Positions 34,222 to 43,396 of a stretch of DNA of 58,786 bases are shown piece by piece; position 1 is the stretch's first letter; every line of letters starts with the position of its first letter. The DNA is taken from positions 1-58,786 of the forward strand of contig NZ_JQCL01000011.1 in assembly GCF_001438845.1 (NCBI RefSeq), written 5' to 3'. The position numbers and the translations under genes are program-made. A model generated the notes under the pieces. It searched no databases and was not told the origin of the DNA. It saw only the letters and a program-made list of their open reading frames with translations. This stretch comes from Lactiplantibacillus xiangfangensis (GTDB lineage Bacteria > Bacillota > Bacilli > Lactobacillales > Lactobacillaceae).

Positions 34222-36192
34222 ATGACCCAAAAACCATTTACTCAACGTTTAATCGTTGGTCTACTAAGTCTGAGTGCCATTTTAGCGGTACCACAAATCG
34301 GTAACGCCGCATCCCGAACAAGTTATGTAAAAATACGACATACTAAAAAGTCGCATTCAAAACGAGTGGTACGGTCGACTACTACCCGCGCTCGTCACTC
34401 AAGAAAACAAAAGCCAGAAAAAGCAGTCGTAAAACCGACTAAATTGAAAGTAACCAAAATCACGACACAACGTTCTACTATTAAGCATCCGAAACCCGTA
34501 ACCAAGCAATTAACTGTAAAGCCTATCCAATCAAAAGTAGCAGTGCCGTCTACTATTGATCACACAACTAAATCAACATCTGCCAAACAAGTTCAGCAGG
34601 TAAACAACAATAAAATAAAAAAGACTCCTCAGCCGACTACTAACTTAAAGGTCCTTAAAGCCACGGCACCTCGCTCAATTGTTAAATCCAACAAGCCTGT
34701 AACTGTCCACGCTGTTCCAAGAGTGACGCTTACAAAAACGGCATCATCATTGCACAGCACTAAATCAGTGGATACTCCGGTGAACACAAGCACACGTCCA
34801 GACGTCACTCGGAGCACTAAACCAGAAACCACTCACCCGATAAATCTGAAGATTAAAACGACTGCAAACTCCAAAATAGCAGGACGTACCGTGGTCACTT
34901 CCCGAACCCCTTTAAAGCTTGCTCAAACCACGACTACCCGCTCAACTGCTGAAGCGCCCACCGTTCCTATTGCTAAAAAAGCGGTTCAAGTTACTATGAA
35001 ATCGACTCTTAATAAACAAGTTACCACGGCTACTCATAAAACAATCAGTCAACAACCAAAATCAATCAACAAAACTGTGCCCACTAAACCAACTATCACC
35101 ACAGTCACACGAGGGACACAACCAGCCAAATCAATCAAACAAGATCCAGTATTCAAGAAGCCTGTTACTACACCAACCGTAGTAAAACTAATTACTAAGT
35201 CTGGGTCAACAGCAAAAAAGCTATCTGCTCAACAAGCCCTTGCCAAAATCAATGCGATCATTAAACAAAATCACTTTATGGGAACGTTGCTCGTGACCAA
35301 TAACGGACCAGCCGGAGTTAAAGTCTTCACTTATGGTGACGCTAACGTTGCCAAAAAGATTGCGAATACGAATGATGAAGTTTATCCACTGGCTTCCCTG
35401 GAAAAAGCTTTGACGGGCGCAGTTATTCAACGTCTTATTAATCAACACAAATTGACGATGAACACCACGCTAAGCCGCTTTTATCCACAAGTCCGTTATG
35501 CTCGTGACATTACGATCCGTGAACTTTTAGACCATACTTCTGGTATTCGCATGGATGAACCAATCCCTGACCACTTATTAACCGGTGAGACTGCCGAAGT
35601 CGACTTCACAATCCGGCACTTAAAGTCGACTAACCAGCACGTCTGGAGCTACTCCAACGCAAACTTCACCTTATTAGCTGGAATTGTCAGCAAGATTACT
35701 GGTAAGAGTTTTATGTCTACTCTGCAAACAGATGTTTTAAATCCATTGGGGATGAAACATACTTTTGTCTACAATCAGGTTCCAAGCAATATGCTTAAGC
35801 CCCTCGCTTACACCTATAGTGATGGTACATCCACTGCCGATGCTATCTCCACAAAGTTACTTTCTAGCGAACTAGGCTGTGGAAACGTCTACGCCAGTGT
35901 TGAAGACTACTACACCTTTATCAATAGCCTAGTCACCGGCAAACTCGATACGACCGCTGGCTTTATGGAACTAACTGATAATTTAAAGCCAATTTATTCC
36001 GGCGGTATCTATTACCGTAGCGACCACACTATTAGGATTGGTGGTGCCGATAATGATTTTCGAAGCTACTACGTTGGCACGACTGACGGCAAAGTCGCAG
36101 TTGTACTATTTGTCAATCAAGGCGATTGGACTATTGGCAACACCGTCGATAGCCAAATGGAACAGATTTTAAGCCAAGCAAGTTCACTTTAA
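34222..36192 (+). CDS. Secreted beta-lactamase-family serine hydrolase with long Thr/Lys-rich stalk
   Basis: A 656-residue extracellular protein. A signal peptide (about 1-30, ending GNAAS) precedes a ~310-residue basic, Thr/Lys/Pro-rich linker with degenerate repeats. An example is LKVTKITTQRSTIKHPKPVT near 72 against LKVLKATAPRSIVKSNKPVT near 148. A class C beta-lactamase/PBP4*-like domain fills about 345-650. Active-site residues are S392-L-E-K395 and Y477-S-N479, and the LLDHTSGI motif is present. Such proteins are usually D,D-peptidases or esterases, not resistance enzymes. The stalk could pass through or bind the cell wall. No anchor motif is visible. A GAGAGGGGGAT site precedes the ATG. 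Confidence 0.85.
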   Translation: MTQKPFTQRLIVGLLSLSAILAVPQIGNAASRTSYVKIRHTKKSHSKRVVRSTTTRARHSRKQKPEKAVVKPTKLKVTKITTQRSTIKHPKPVTKQLTVKPIQSKVAVPSTIDHTTKSTSAKQVQQVNNNKIKKTPQPTTNLKVLKATAPRSIVKSNKPVTVHAVPRVTLTKTASSLHSTKSVDTPVNTSTRPDVTRSTKPETTHPINLKIKTTANSKIAGRTVVTSRTPLKLAQTTTTRSTAEAPTVPIAKKAVQVTMKSTLNKQVTTATHKTISQQPKSINKTVPTKPTITTVTRGTQPAKSIKQDPVFKKPVTTPTVVKLITKSGSTAKKLSAQQALAKINAIIKQNHFMGTLLVTNNGPAGVKVFTYGDANVAKKIANTNDEVYPLASLEKALTGAVIQRLINQHKLTMNTTLSRFYPQVRYARDITIRELLDHTSGIRMDEPIPDHLLTGETAEVDFTIRHLKSTNQHVWSYSNANFTLLAGIVSKITGKSFMSTLQTDVLNPLGMKHTFVYNQVPSNMLKPLAYTYSDGTSTADAISTKLLSSELGCGNVYASVEDYYTFINSLVTGKLDTTAGFMELTDNLKPIYSGGIYYRSDHTIRIGGADNDFRSYYVGTTDGKVAVVLFVNQGDWTIGNTVDSQMEQILSQASSL

Positions 36193-36292
36193 CTGAATTA
36201 TTTTGTAGCAAATTGACGCTTGACCAATAGTTATTGATAACGTAGCGTGAAAAAGTTTCCACTTTTATAATAGAAAAAAGCTCATAAACGTT

Positions 36293-36343
36293 AAAACACC
36301 CTACAATTATTGGACTCATCTGTTCAGCAATTGTAGGGTGTTT
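36293..36343. terminator. Bidirectional terminator between serine hydrolase and PTPS-related gene
   Basis: A stem of about 14 bases (AACACCCTACAATT with its exact inverse) with A and T runs at its two sides lies between the convergent genes. Confidence 0.75.
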
Positions 36344-36379
36344 CTGTCTTATCCCATTTATATTACGTTGCAGTTGGTA

Positions 36380-38050
36380 CTATAAAGTTAACTTCATTCT
36401 AATCCCTAAGTATAATAAGCATCCCATTGCCGTGGCTAAACTGACTCCCAGTAAAGCGTAGTCAAACATTGGTGTATTTGACTGGACCGTTAAGACGTTG
36501 TCCCCCCGTTTTAAAACAAATTTCATCTGATGGGCATCTAAACTTTTAACGATCTTTTGATTCAACCGGATTCGGTATGAGATACCTTGATAATATGCCA
36601 CTGGTAACCGATAGCTTCCCGCATGGCTTGCCTTAATATTGTACGTAATCTGATTATCTTTAACGTTTGAAGTCTTAATCACCAATCCCCGTGGTACGGT
36701 CAAATCCGCCGTAGCTGGGAGATAGTCCTGTCCTAAAGCAGTATTATTTAAAAGCTCTTGTTGCAAATTTTTCCTTGTCAATTGGACATGTCCCGGATTG
36801 GTAAGCGTATCCTGTGGTAGCACTGCATAATCGTAGACTGACCGTAAAGCCATCAATGTTAATACAACTTGCACCCCAACAACGATCTTAGGATGAAGTT
36901 TTAGCTCCTTAAAATACAAAACCGTTGTAATCGCCAAAACTAATCCTGCAATCGACAATAATCGTCCAGGAAATTGAATTAGTGCTACTGGTGTTTGCAC
37001 TAATAACTGGTATGGCCACCACGATACGGGCAAAACAGTTAATACTAGCGAAGCCCAGGTCCACTTTTGCCAAGTATACACAGATTTCTGGTTGACCATT
37101 AAAAATGCAATGGTTATCAACTGAACAATCAGCAACGTACTCATCACAATTCCAACGTTCCAAGTATCAAACCGCTCATTGAGCCCGCCAGATAGTAGCG
37201 CACCCACTGCTATATTCGGCGTAATTGGAAGTATCTTCAACTGGGGTGCCAGCAAATGATTATGACTAGCAATGTAAATGATATTTCCCAAAGAGTAGCA
37301 AGATCCTAGGATTGAAACACCACCCGCTACTAATAGTGATGTAATTTCCTCACGTGTTAGGCGACGCAAGACCAGACGCCCCATTTCCATCACTACCAGT
37401 AGGCTAGTCACAATTAATAACGACAAAATGTGACTATTAGCGATACCAATCATACCTACCGCTAACCAGCACCAGCCCTTTGAACGCAAGCACGGTGATT
37501 GCCAGATTCGCAAACACCCTAACATGACGAGCGGCAAGAAGATATAGGCAAGAACCTCTCCCAGATCGACCCTAGCATACAGTAAGGTTAAGTGATACGT
37601 ATTTAACATGTACAATGAAACTCCCAGAGACTGGTAATAACGGTTATTTGTCACTGTTCGCATTAATATAAACGCCGTTACCCCCGTTAGGAAGTTAACT
37701 ACAAGAAAGCCCAACTTTATGGCATGCAGTGGATTATCCGTGAACAGGCTTGGCCAAAAGAAAAATCCAGCCGTTAACCATGGATACATCCCGTTAAGCG
37801 TGGATAGTTGTTGCCCAAAACCCACAAACGAAACTAGCGATGGTAAGTGGTGGGCTTTTAGCGCCCACACGATTTGCTGAAAACGGGCTAAGTGAATTCG
37901 ACCATCCCAAGAAATCGAAAAGTAGCCACCTGCAAAAATAGGAATAGTTATTAATCCGGCAATGATTAAAACAAAGCCTAACATTAATCCATCCTGCACT
38001 GACAATCTTCCCCGCAATAGTGGCCGTTGCCCATTAACTCGTTGATCCAA
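36380..38050 (-). CDS. Large membrane protein with PTPS-related domain (paralog 1)
   Basis: A 556-residue integral membrane protein with about 12 membrane segments followed by a C-terminal extracytoplasmic segment of about 110 residues and a final anchor. The start of the first loop carries SISWDGRIHLARFQQI, an acidic motif like that of GT-C fold glycosyltransferases. The family (PF10131, 6-pyruvoyl-tetrahydropterin synthase related) also resembles YfhO-type proteins. A role in glycosylating wall polymers or lipids is plausible but unproven. The start is TTG behind AGGAGTG. It pairs with a second homolog directly upstream. Confidence 0.75.
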   Translation of the reverse strand: MDQRVNGQRPLLRGRLSVQDGLMLGFVLIIAGLITIPIFAGGYFSISWDGRIHLARFQQIVWALKAHHLPSLVSFVGFGQQLSTLNGMYPWLTAGFFFWPSLFTDNPLHAIKLGFLVVNFLTGVTAFILMRTVTNNRYYQSLGVSLYMLNTYHLTLLYARVDLGEVLAYIFLPLVMLGCLRIWQSPCLRSKGWCWLAVGMIGIANSHILSLLIVTSLLVVMEMGRLVLRRLTREEITSLLVAGGVSILGSCYSLGNIIYIASHNHLLAPQLKILPITPNIAVGALLSGGLNERFDTWNVGIVMSTLLIVQLITIAFLMVNQKSVYTWQKWTWASLVLTVLPVSWWPYQLLVQTPVALIQFPGRLLSIAGLVLAITTVLYFKELKLHPKIVVGVQVVLTLMALRSVYDYAVLPQDTLTNPGHVQLTRKNLQQELLNNTALGQDYLPATADLTVPRGLVIKTSNVKDNQITYNIKASHAGSYRLPVAYYQGISYRIRLNQKIVKSLDAHQMKFVLKRGDNVLTVQSNTPMFDYALLGVSLATAMGCLLYLGIRMKLTL

Positions 38051-38122
38051 TAATTAACACTCCTAGCATTTCTTATTTTTCTGTTCAAACTCACTGGTCA
38101 CTCACAACTAGTTACTCCTTAT

Positions 38123-39871
38123 TTAATGTCTCTTAACCCACCACTTTTGAAAGATGATTCCTAATAAACCAATCCAAGTAACGACACTTAATCCTAATAA
38201 TGTGACAAATGACGCCGGCCGCGGCTCACTAATCATTACCGTATTGTTCCCCGCCCTGGCAAAAATCAACGTGCTCCCACGCTTACTAGACTTCGCATTG
38301 ACGTGCTGACCATTAACGACCACCACTTCGCTCCCATAATGCAAAACAGGCACATCCACTTGACTTGCGCGTTTGAGCTTAAATTGATAGGTAATTTGTT
38401 GAACATTTTGATGATGTGTACTCCGAACGGTTTTGCGCCCTACCAAGACGCTATGCGCAATCAGTGACTTCTGGTAATCCCCTTGCCATGTCGTTTTCGG
38501 CGCATAGTCGATTGTTCCAAAAAAAGTACGGGGCGACTTGAATAACGTCGTATAATTATGCTGGTCAAGTCTAAAGCGAACGTTGAATGCATCCTTCAAC
38601 TTAGGTGCGATTACTGATGTATATGGTGTACTACTAGCTTTGATACGATAGTTTACATTCAGCATGCTCGCATATAAAACGATGCAAGTACCAGTCAGTA
38701 CCAGTGTTGTACATTTTTTAAAGTAATCCGACTGAATCGGATTCCTATTTTGAGAGATCAACTGCTCAACAATTCGCGCACCCGTTAGGATTAGACAAAA
38801 ACTTGTTAGGCTATACAGCCGGTAAGGAAACTGTATCATATTTTGAATCTGATTCGGAACCATTCCCCACGGAAAGAGCGACGTTGACCCCAATAGAAAA
38901 ACGATGCCTACAATAGCCACAATCCGATAAGCGTCTAATAAGTACCGCCAAAATCCAATAGTTAATCCCACTGCAATAAGTGCGACAATTCCCGGGTTGG
39001 CCGTAATTCCACTAAGCGAACCGTTCGTTAGCATCAAATTAATCATTGTTCCAAAGTCGTTTAACCAGGCAACACCAGCAATTTTAATTGTTGCTTGAAT
39101 CGGCGTTCGCAAAAGCATCTGCACAAATGGGACCCAGAAAAAGCTTGTCAGCGCCAGAAATAGACTAGCTGCTTTCAAACAATTTATAAATCGCCGTAAG
39201 CGTTGTTCCTCCCCGCGCAAAGATAGTAAGTACAAGATTAAAAGCAAACTTACCTCAATCGCTAAAGTTAGCAAATGGGCATAAGCAGTTAGTGCTAATG
39301 CCACCGAGATTAACCACCAGTGTTTAACCGATCCGCGTAATAACTCGCGCACCCCCAAAACATACAACGGGATAAAAGTGGCTGCTAGCGCTTCCCCTAG
39401 TACTGACTGTCCGTTCAATAAAAACACATGGTACGGTGTCGTCATGTGAAAAATCGCCACAAGGTACCCGATGAATCGCGACTTAGAAAAATAATAGACA
39501 CTGACGTACGTAATCATTAGTCCCGTCAGCATAATTAAAAACAGTCCAATGTAGTACGACCAGATTGGATTACCAACGAAAACATACAGCAGACTCCACA
39601 GCCAGAAATACACGTATGGATAAAAATAATTATTTGCAACACCAATCTGATTAAACGTTACAAAATTTCTAAAATCAAACCATTGATGAGCCCGCACCGA
39701 TTCCGAAAATGCTTCAATACGACTCATATGATAAATAAAATCAGTATCTACAAGCATCTGATGATGTCGCACTTGTGCTATCGTCATCAACGCCAGAACG
39801 GCAAACGTCCCCACTACCCACAGGATGCTAATTAATCGTGATTTAACCACCCTACTAAAATATACGCCCAA
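38123..39871 (-). CDS. Large membrane protein with PTPS-related domain (paralog 2)
   Basis: A 582-residue homolog of the downstream gene with the same plan: about 12 membrane segments, a C-terminal extracellular region (KRASQVDVPVLHYGSEVVVVNG) and a closing anchor. The first external loop holds DTDFIYHMSRIEAFSESVRAH, matching the acidic motif of its neighbour. The gap to paralog 1 is 72 bases without a terminator, so they are probably one operon. The start is TTG behind GGGGGAAG. The function is unknown. A transferase of the GT-C type using a lipid-linked sugar is a reasonable guess. Confidence 0.75.
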   Translation of the reverse strand: MGVYFSRVVKSRLISILWVVGTFAVLALMTIAQVRHHQMLVDTDFIYHMSRIEAFSESVRAHQWFDFRNFVTFNQIGVANNYFYPYVYFWLWSLLYVFVGNPIWSYYIGLFLIMLTGLMITYVSVYYFSKSRFIGYLVAIFHMTTPYHVFLLNGQSVLGEALAATFIPLYVLGVRELLRGSVKHWWLISVALALTAYAHLLTLAIEVSLLLILYLLSLRGEEQRLRRFINCLKAASLFLALTSFFWVPFVQMLLRTPIQATIKIAGVAWLNDFGTMINLMLTNGSLSGITANPGIVALIAVGLTIGFWRYLLDAYRIVAIVGIVFLLGSTSLFPWGMVPNQIQNMIQFPYRLYSLTSFCLILTGARIVEQLISQNRNPIQSDYFKKCTTLVLTGTCIVLYASMLNVNYRIKASSTPYTSVIAPKLKDAFNVRFRLDQHNYTTLFKSPRTFFGTIDYAPKTTWQGDYQKSLIAHSVLVGRKTVRSTHHQNVQQITYQFKLKRASQVDVPVLHYGSEVVVVNGQHVNAKSSKRGSTLIFARAGNNTVMISEPRPASFVTLLGLSVVTWIGLLGIIFQKWWVKRH

Positions 39872-40044
39872 AATACTTCCCCCAACAGCATTCGACTATC
39901 AATTGTCGTTATTTGGCAAAGGCAAACTTTATTTCACCATTCCATAAGCATTAATCATACCAAAGACCATTTAGTACTAACAGCAATTTTTCTGTCCAAA
40001 AATGATAAGTACTTTTAGCTACCGGGACAATATTAAAAACAAAA

Positions 40045-40076
40045 TAAAAAGACTTGAAGTATGCTTATACTCCAAG
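40045..40076 (-). terminator. Terminator of the Phd-like gene
   Basis: A stem CTTGGAGTAT/ATACTTCAAG (one mismatch) with a short loop is followed on the minus strand by TCTTTTTATTTTG, right after the stop. Confidence 0.7.
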
Positions 40077-40090
40077 CCTAATCTCAATTA

Positions 40091-40285
40091 TTAACTAAAT
40101 TCCATATCGTGATGGTTCGTCTTGGCTAACTGGGCAACGATCTGCAACCAGTCTTTCATGCTGACCATGACAGCCGAATCCTGGGTATTGGGATTTTCCA
40201 CCTCAATTGTATCGTGGCCCTGATTAACGATTGTTAGCAACTGGTTAATATTTTTCTTTGCCAATGCAGTAGTAACTTTCTTCAT
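40091..40285 (-). CDS. Phd/YefM-like antitoxin, orphan
   Basis: A 64-residue protein that fits the N-terminal Phd/YefM DNA-binding fold: a start like KKVTTALAKKNINQLLTIVNQ, then DTIEVENPNTQDSAVMVSMKDW, corresponding to the 'vvllS.edyeal' region. A partner toxin (Doc, YoeB or RelE type) would be expected beside it, but none is present on either side. The longest ORF opens at 40312. GGGAGATGGG just before the ATG at 40285 supports the shorter start. It could be a solitary regulator or a leftover of a toxin-antitoxin pair. Confidence 0.65.
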   Translation of the reverse strand: MKKVTTALAKKNINQLLTIVNQGHDTIEVENPNTQDSAVMVSMKDWLQIVAQLAKTNHHDMEFS

Positions 40286-40457
40286 ATAATACCCATCTCC
40301 CAATTCGTTCAACGTTGAAGTTATTGTCCGTCAAGCGAGCCGACCCGTCAAGCGTTTCTGTTAGTCTTTTTTTACATAAGCTCACTTGAATTACTGACCA
40401 GTATTTTACACTAGCTCACAACGAGTTGCACTTATTATGACCACGCCTTAATCAAAA

Positions 40458-40835
40458 CTAAAGTCGGGGCGTTTTAAACATCGATTTCAGCACATTGCGA
40501 ATGATTTTTAACTGTTCGGGCGTAATTGGCTGCCCGTCATATTCAAACTGGTTCTTATTATTTTCAACAATTTTTTTCAAATCAACGGCAGACGAAGCGG
40601 GCGTCCGTTCCGTTTTGACCTTATCTTTACCCACTAATTTAGTATAACTGGTGCCTAAGACTTGGGCCACTTCCTTAAGGGTCCCCACCGAGGGCGTGTG
40701 TTTTTTCCAACTATAAATGGCACTAGCACTTAATCCCGCCAAGGTTGCCACTTCTGCTAGTGTTAACCCATTCTTCTTAGCAAACTGACGAATGTTTTTC
40801 AACAGCTCACCGTTGTCTAACTTCATAAAAGCCAT
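40458..40835 (-). CDS. XRE-family helix-turn-helix regulator
   Basis: A 125-residue DNA-binding protein. The HTH is clear (KNGLTLAEVATLAGLSASAI then YSWKKHTPSVGTLKEVAQVLG, about 20-60 from the chosen start). A C-terminal tail with FEYDGQPITPEQLKIIRNVL is also seen in prophage-type and conjugative-element XRE regulators. It is a single gene with no partner and unknown targets. The ATG at 40835 follows CAGGAGGCG. The longer ORF to 40898 adds 21 residues without a ribosome site. Confidence 0.8.
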   Translation of the reverse strand: MAFMKLDNGELLKNIRQFAKKNGLTLAEVATLAGLSASAIYSWKKHTPSVGTLKEVAQVLGTSYTKLVGKDKVKTERTPASSAVDLKKIVENNKNQFEYDGQPITPEQLKIIRNVLKSMFKTPRL

Positions 40836-41023
40836 TGCGAGCGCCTCCTGACCTCTTTTAATACCATAATTTATACTTGAATATAACACAATTGTCATTT
40901 GAAATATCTAATACTTAATAGAACCGCAAAACGTTTGCAACAATTCTGTTACATTACTCGCTTATGATAGTAACATAGCTTGTTAATAAAACGTCAAAGG
41001 CTCTCGGGGAGGAACTTCACATA

Positions 41024-41752
41024 ATGAAACAACGACTTATCGCATTAATTATCGCATCTTTAGGATTAGTATTTGGCTTATGGCAAGCACCAACTGCTTA
41101 CGCCAAGGCAACGCACCAAGTAATCAGTACCACTAAGGTGTCCAAGACTGGTTACATGAAAAAGGCTAACAACACGGCTATTTACAAAATGCACGGTGCA
41201 GCTAATAATACGAAGATCAAAAAGATCGGTACGCTCAGTACATATGGTAACCCCACTTGGTTCGTTACTAAGAAACGCCAAGTGCTCACCAACGGTAAAG
41301 TGAAGAAGTATTACTACGTCACTAAATCCGATAAAAAAGTTAAGGGCTGGGTTCGGACTTACACGGTTAAGAAGAGTAAGAAATCATTTACTAACCTTTA
41401 CAAAGTTGCCAAATCTAAATTAGGTCACCGTTACGTTTACGGTGCGGTTGGCCCAACCACTTTTGATTGCTCCGGTTACACACGCTACTGCTTCAACAAG
41501 GCAGCTAAAAAGTCATTACCGCGGGTTGCCCAATCACAATACAGTGCCTACAAGAAAGTTTCATCACGGACTGCTAAGAAAGGTGACTTAGTCTTCTTCG
41601 GTAGTAGTACTGGTAGTATTAGTCACGTCGGCATCTACGTCGGTGGCGGTAAGATGATTGACGCCCAAAACAGCGGCGTGAAGAACGAACGGGTTTACGT
41701 TCCATGGTGGCACGCAGTTGGCTACTCACGTCCCGTTAACTTTAAAGCTTAA
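41024..41752 (+). CDS. Secreted NlpC/P60-family endopeptidase
   Basis: A 242-residue secreted peptidoglycan hydrolase. A signal peptide (about 1-27, ending TAYA) precedes a ~95-residue basic region that resembles an SH3-like wall-binding module (WFVTKKRQVLTNGKVKKYYY, then VKGWVRTYTVKK). The NlpC/P60 domain fills about 125-240. The catalytic C149 is in TFDCSGYTRYC and H201 in SISHVGIYVGGG. Relatives cut between D-isoglutamate and the diamino acid of the stem peptide. The domain is short and complete. GGGGAGGAAC precedes the ATG, and a terminator follows. Confidence 0.9.
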   Translation: MKQRLIALIIASLGLVFGLWQAPTAYAKATHQVISTTKVSKTGYMKKANNTAIYKMHGAANNTKIKKIGTLSTYGNPTWFVTKKRQVLTNGKVKKYYYVTKSDKKVKGWVRTYTVKKSKKSFTNLYKVAKSKLGHRYVYGAVGPTTFDCSGYTRYCFNKAAKKSLPRVAQSQYSAYKKVSSRTAKKGDLVFFGSSTGSISHVGIYVGGGKMIDAQNSGVKNERVYVPWWHAVGYSRPVNFKA

Positions 41753-41772
41753 TAACGGTAATCAACTCCCCG

Positions 41773-41801
41773 AAACGACCTGATTAATTTCAGGTCGTTT
41801 T
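41773..41801 (+). terminator. Terminator of the NlpC/P60 gene
   Basis: An 11-base perfect stem AAACGACCTGA/TCAGGTCGTTT is followed by TTTG, 20 bases past the stop. Confidence 0.8.
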
Positions 41802-41844
41802 TGATTGTCGTCATTATACCAAATAATGGCCCGAATATCGTAAC

Positions 41845-41876
41845 AAAAAGGAGCTCCCAACTGGGAACTCCTTTTT
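41845..41876 (-). terminator. Terminator of the NtdP-like gene
   Basis: A stem AAAAAGGAGTTCCCA/GGGAGCTCCTTTTT with a very short loop lies about 35 bases past the stop. It may work both ways. Confidence 0.75.
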
Positions 41877-41911
41877 GGACTTAATTACACTACTGACCAG
41901 CGTCAGCAGGG

Positions 41912-42460
41912 CTATTGCCGACGTGACAATTCTTGGTAACGACTATACCAAATATCAATGTATTCTTGTGAGAACGGTCCCTTCTTGTGCTTGATCCAGT
42001 CAACTAACACTTTAACATTTGCTTTTAAAATGCGATCTGTGTCAGCGGAATACTGCCATTGTGCACCGTGCTCTTCGTACTCGTCCACATCTAACAACCG
42101 GCGTTCACCATCCGGGAAGACTTTGACGTCCAAGTCATAGTCGATGTACTTCAAAGCCTCTTTATCTAACACGTATGGTGATGCTAAGTTGCAATAATAT
42201 GAAACGCCGTTATCGCGAATCATCGCCACGATATTAAACCAATAATGCTTATGAAAATAAACGATAGCCGGTTCCCGCGTCACCCACCGGCGGCCATCAT
42301 CCTCGGTGACCAGCGTGTGATCGTTACAACCAATTAAAACGTTCTCGCTTGTTTTGAGTACCATTGTATCGCGCCAAGTTCGATGTAAACTTCCGTCGTG
42401 CTTATAGCTTTTGATCGTAATGAAGTCGCCTTCTTTAGGTCCTTTAGCCTCGCGCGCCAT
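41912..42460 (-). CDS. DUF402 nucleoside tri-/diphosphate phosphatase (YgaC/NtdP-like)
   Basis: A 182-residue cytoplasmic protein almost colinear with B. subtilis YgaC and S. aureus Ntdp. Shared stretches include [51 protein letters not shown] and [16 protein letters not shown]. The family hydrolyses the terminal phosphates of nucleotides with a divalent metal held by Asp/Glu residues such as those in YIDYDLD. The longest ORF starts at 42484. The ATG at 42460 fits relatives, although the ribosome site is weak in either case. It is a single gene. Confidence 0.85.
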   Translation of the reverse strand: MAREAKGPKEGDFITIKSYKHDGSLHRTWRDTMVLKTSENVLIGCNDHTLVTEDDGRRWVTREPAIVYFHKHYWFNIVAMIRDNGVSYYCNLASPYVLDKEALKYIDYDLDVKVFPDGERRLLDVDEYEEHGAQWQYSADTDRILKANVKVLVDWIKHKKGPFSQEYIDIWYSRYQELSRRQ

Positions 42461-42560
42461 ATTTAACCCAACTTTCTCGAACATAGGGTAAAAATTTCAT
42501 CGAATTTCATTAAACATTATACCAGACTTTACTGGCGCGCGGGGAGCTAATTCCCTGAAA

Positions 42561-43364
42561 TCACTCTTCAGCAACCTGTTCATCAATGAAACGATTGATA
42601 TCGTCCATCATAAACCCCTTCTGATACAAACTCCGCTTCGTCCGCATTGCGCGCTCAGAGAAGCTGTATTTACGATTACGTTGCCAGAGTTTCTGCCCCT
42701 GGCTGACTAAAGCATCCCACTGATCATCCGTATCTGGCTGCAAATCCAGCGCTTCAATGGCGTTACTAATCGTTTCCGCATCAAAACCCTTAGTCATCAA
42801 TCCCTGGCGAACCTTTTGTTGCATGGTTTTAAAAGCTTGATGGTGATAACGCCGGACCAGCTTCTTAGCTAACTCCTGCGCGTTATCTAACCGATCATCC
42901 GCACTGAACTGACTAGCCAACGCATCATCAATCAGCTGTTCGCCAACGCCCTTTTGGCGAAGCTTTTGCCGAATCACCCGGGGCCCCTTATCGGAGGTCC
43001 GCTTAGCTGTCCGGACATACGCGTCCGCATACTGCTGATCATTTAACAGGCGCATCTCACGTAACTGCCGCATCGTGGCCGTAATCACGTCTTCGTCCAA
43101 GTCCTCATCACGCAGCTTATCATGAACCTCCTTCTCGGTCCGTAATTGGTGTGATAAGTACTCTAAGGCGCGTGTATAGGCCTTAGAAACGTCATCAGCC
43201 GCAATCATTTGCGCTTGCAGTGCTTCATCGACTTCCATCCCTTTAAAGACCCGAAACTTAATCATGACGGACTCACTGATTGGAAAGGCGTATTGGTCAT
43301 CTAAGTAGACATTAAACCGCCCCGCCCGTTTTTGGGCAACGATCTTCGTAATTTTTTTAGTCAT
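42561..43364 (-). CDS. recX: Regulatory protein RecX
   Basis: A 267-residue helical protein that binds RecA filaments and limits recombination. It shows three tandem three-helix repeats of the RecX family: about 55-105 ([19 protein letters not shown]), 105-150 ([20 protein letters not shown] with [14 protein letters not shown]) and 150-265. A ~55-residue N-terminal beta part ([28 protein letters not shown]) is typical of lactobacilli. It lies next to a comK-like gene, a combination relevant to DNA uptake and repair, though no functional link is shown. Confidence 0.9.
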   Translation of the reverse strand: MTKKITKIVAQKRAGRFNVYLDDQYAFPISESVMIKFRVFKGMEVDEALQAQMIAADDVSKAYTRALEYLSHQLRTEKEVHDKLRDEDLDEDVITATMRQLREMRLLNDQQYADAYVRTAKRTSDKGPRVIRQKLRQKGVGEQLIDDALASQFSADDRLDNAQELAKKLVRRYHHQAFKTMQQKVRQGLMTKGFDAETISNAIEALDLQPDTDDQWDALVSQGQKLWQRNRKYSFSERAMRTKRSLYQKGFMMDDINRFIDEQVAEE

Positions 43365-43396
43365 TTCTTAACTCCCGTTCTTAAATTACCTTGCCC

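Noticed and set aside
34222-36192. Antibiotic-resistance beta-lactamase
   Set aside because: The motifs fit class C-like D,D-peptidases and esterases, and the architecture (long stalk) is not that of a resistance enzyme.
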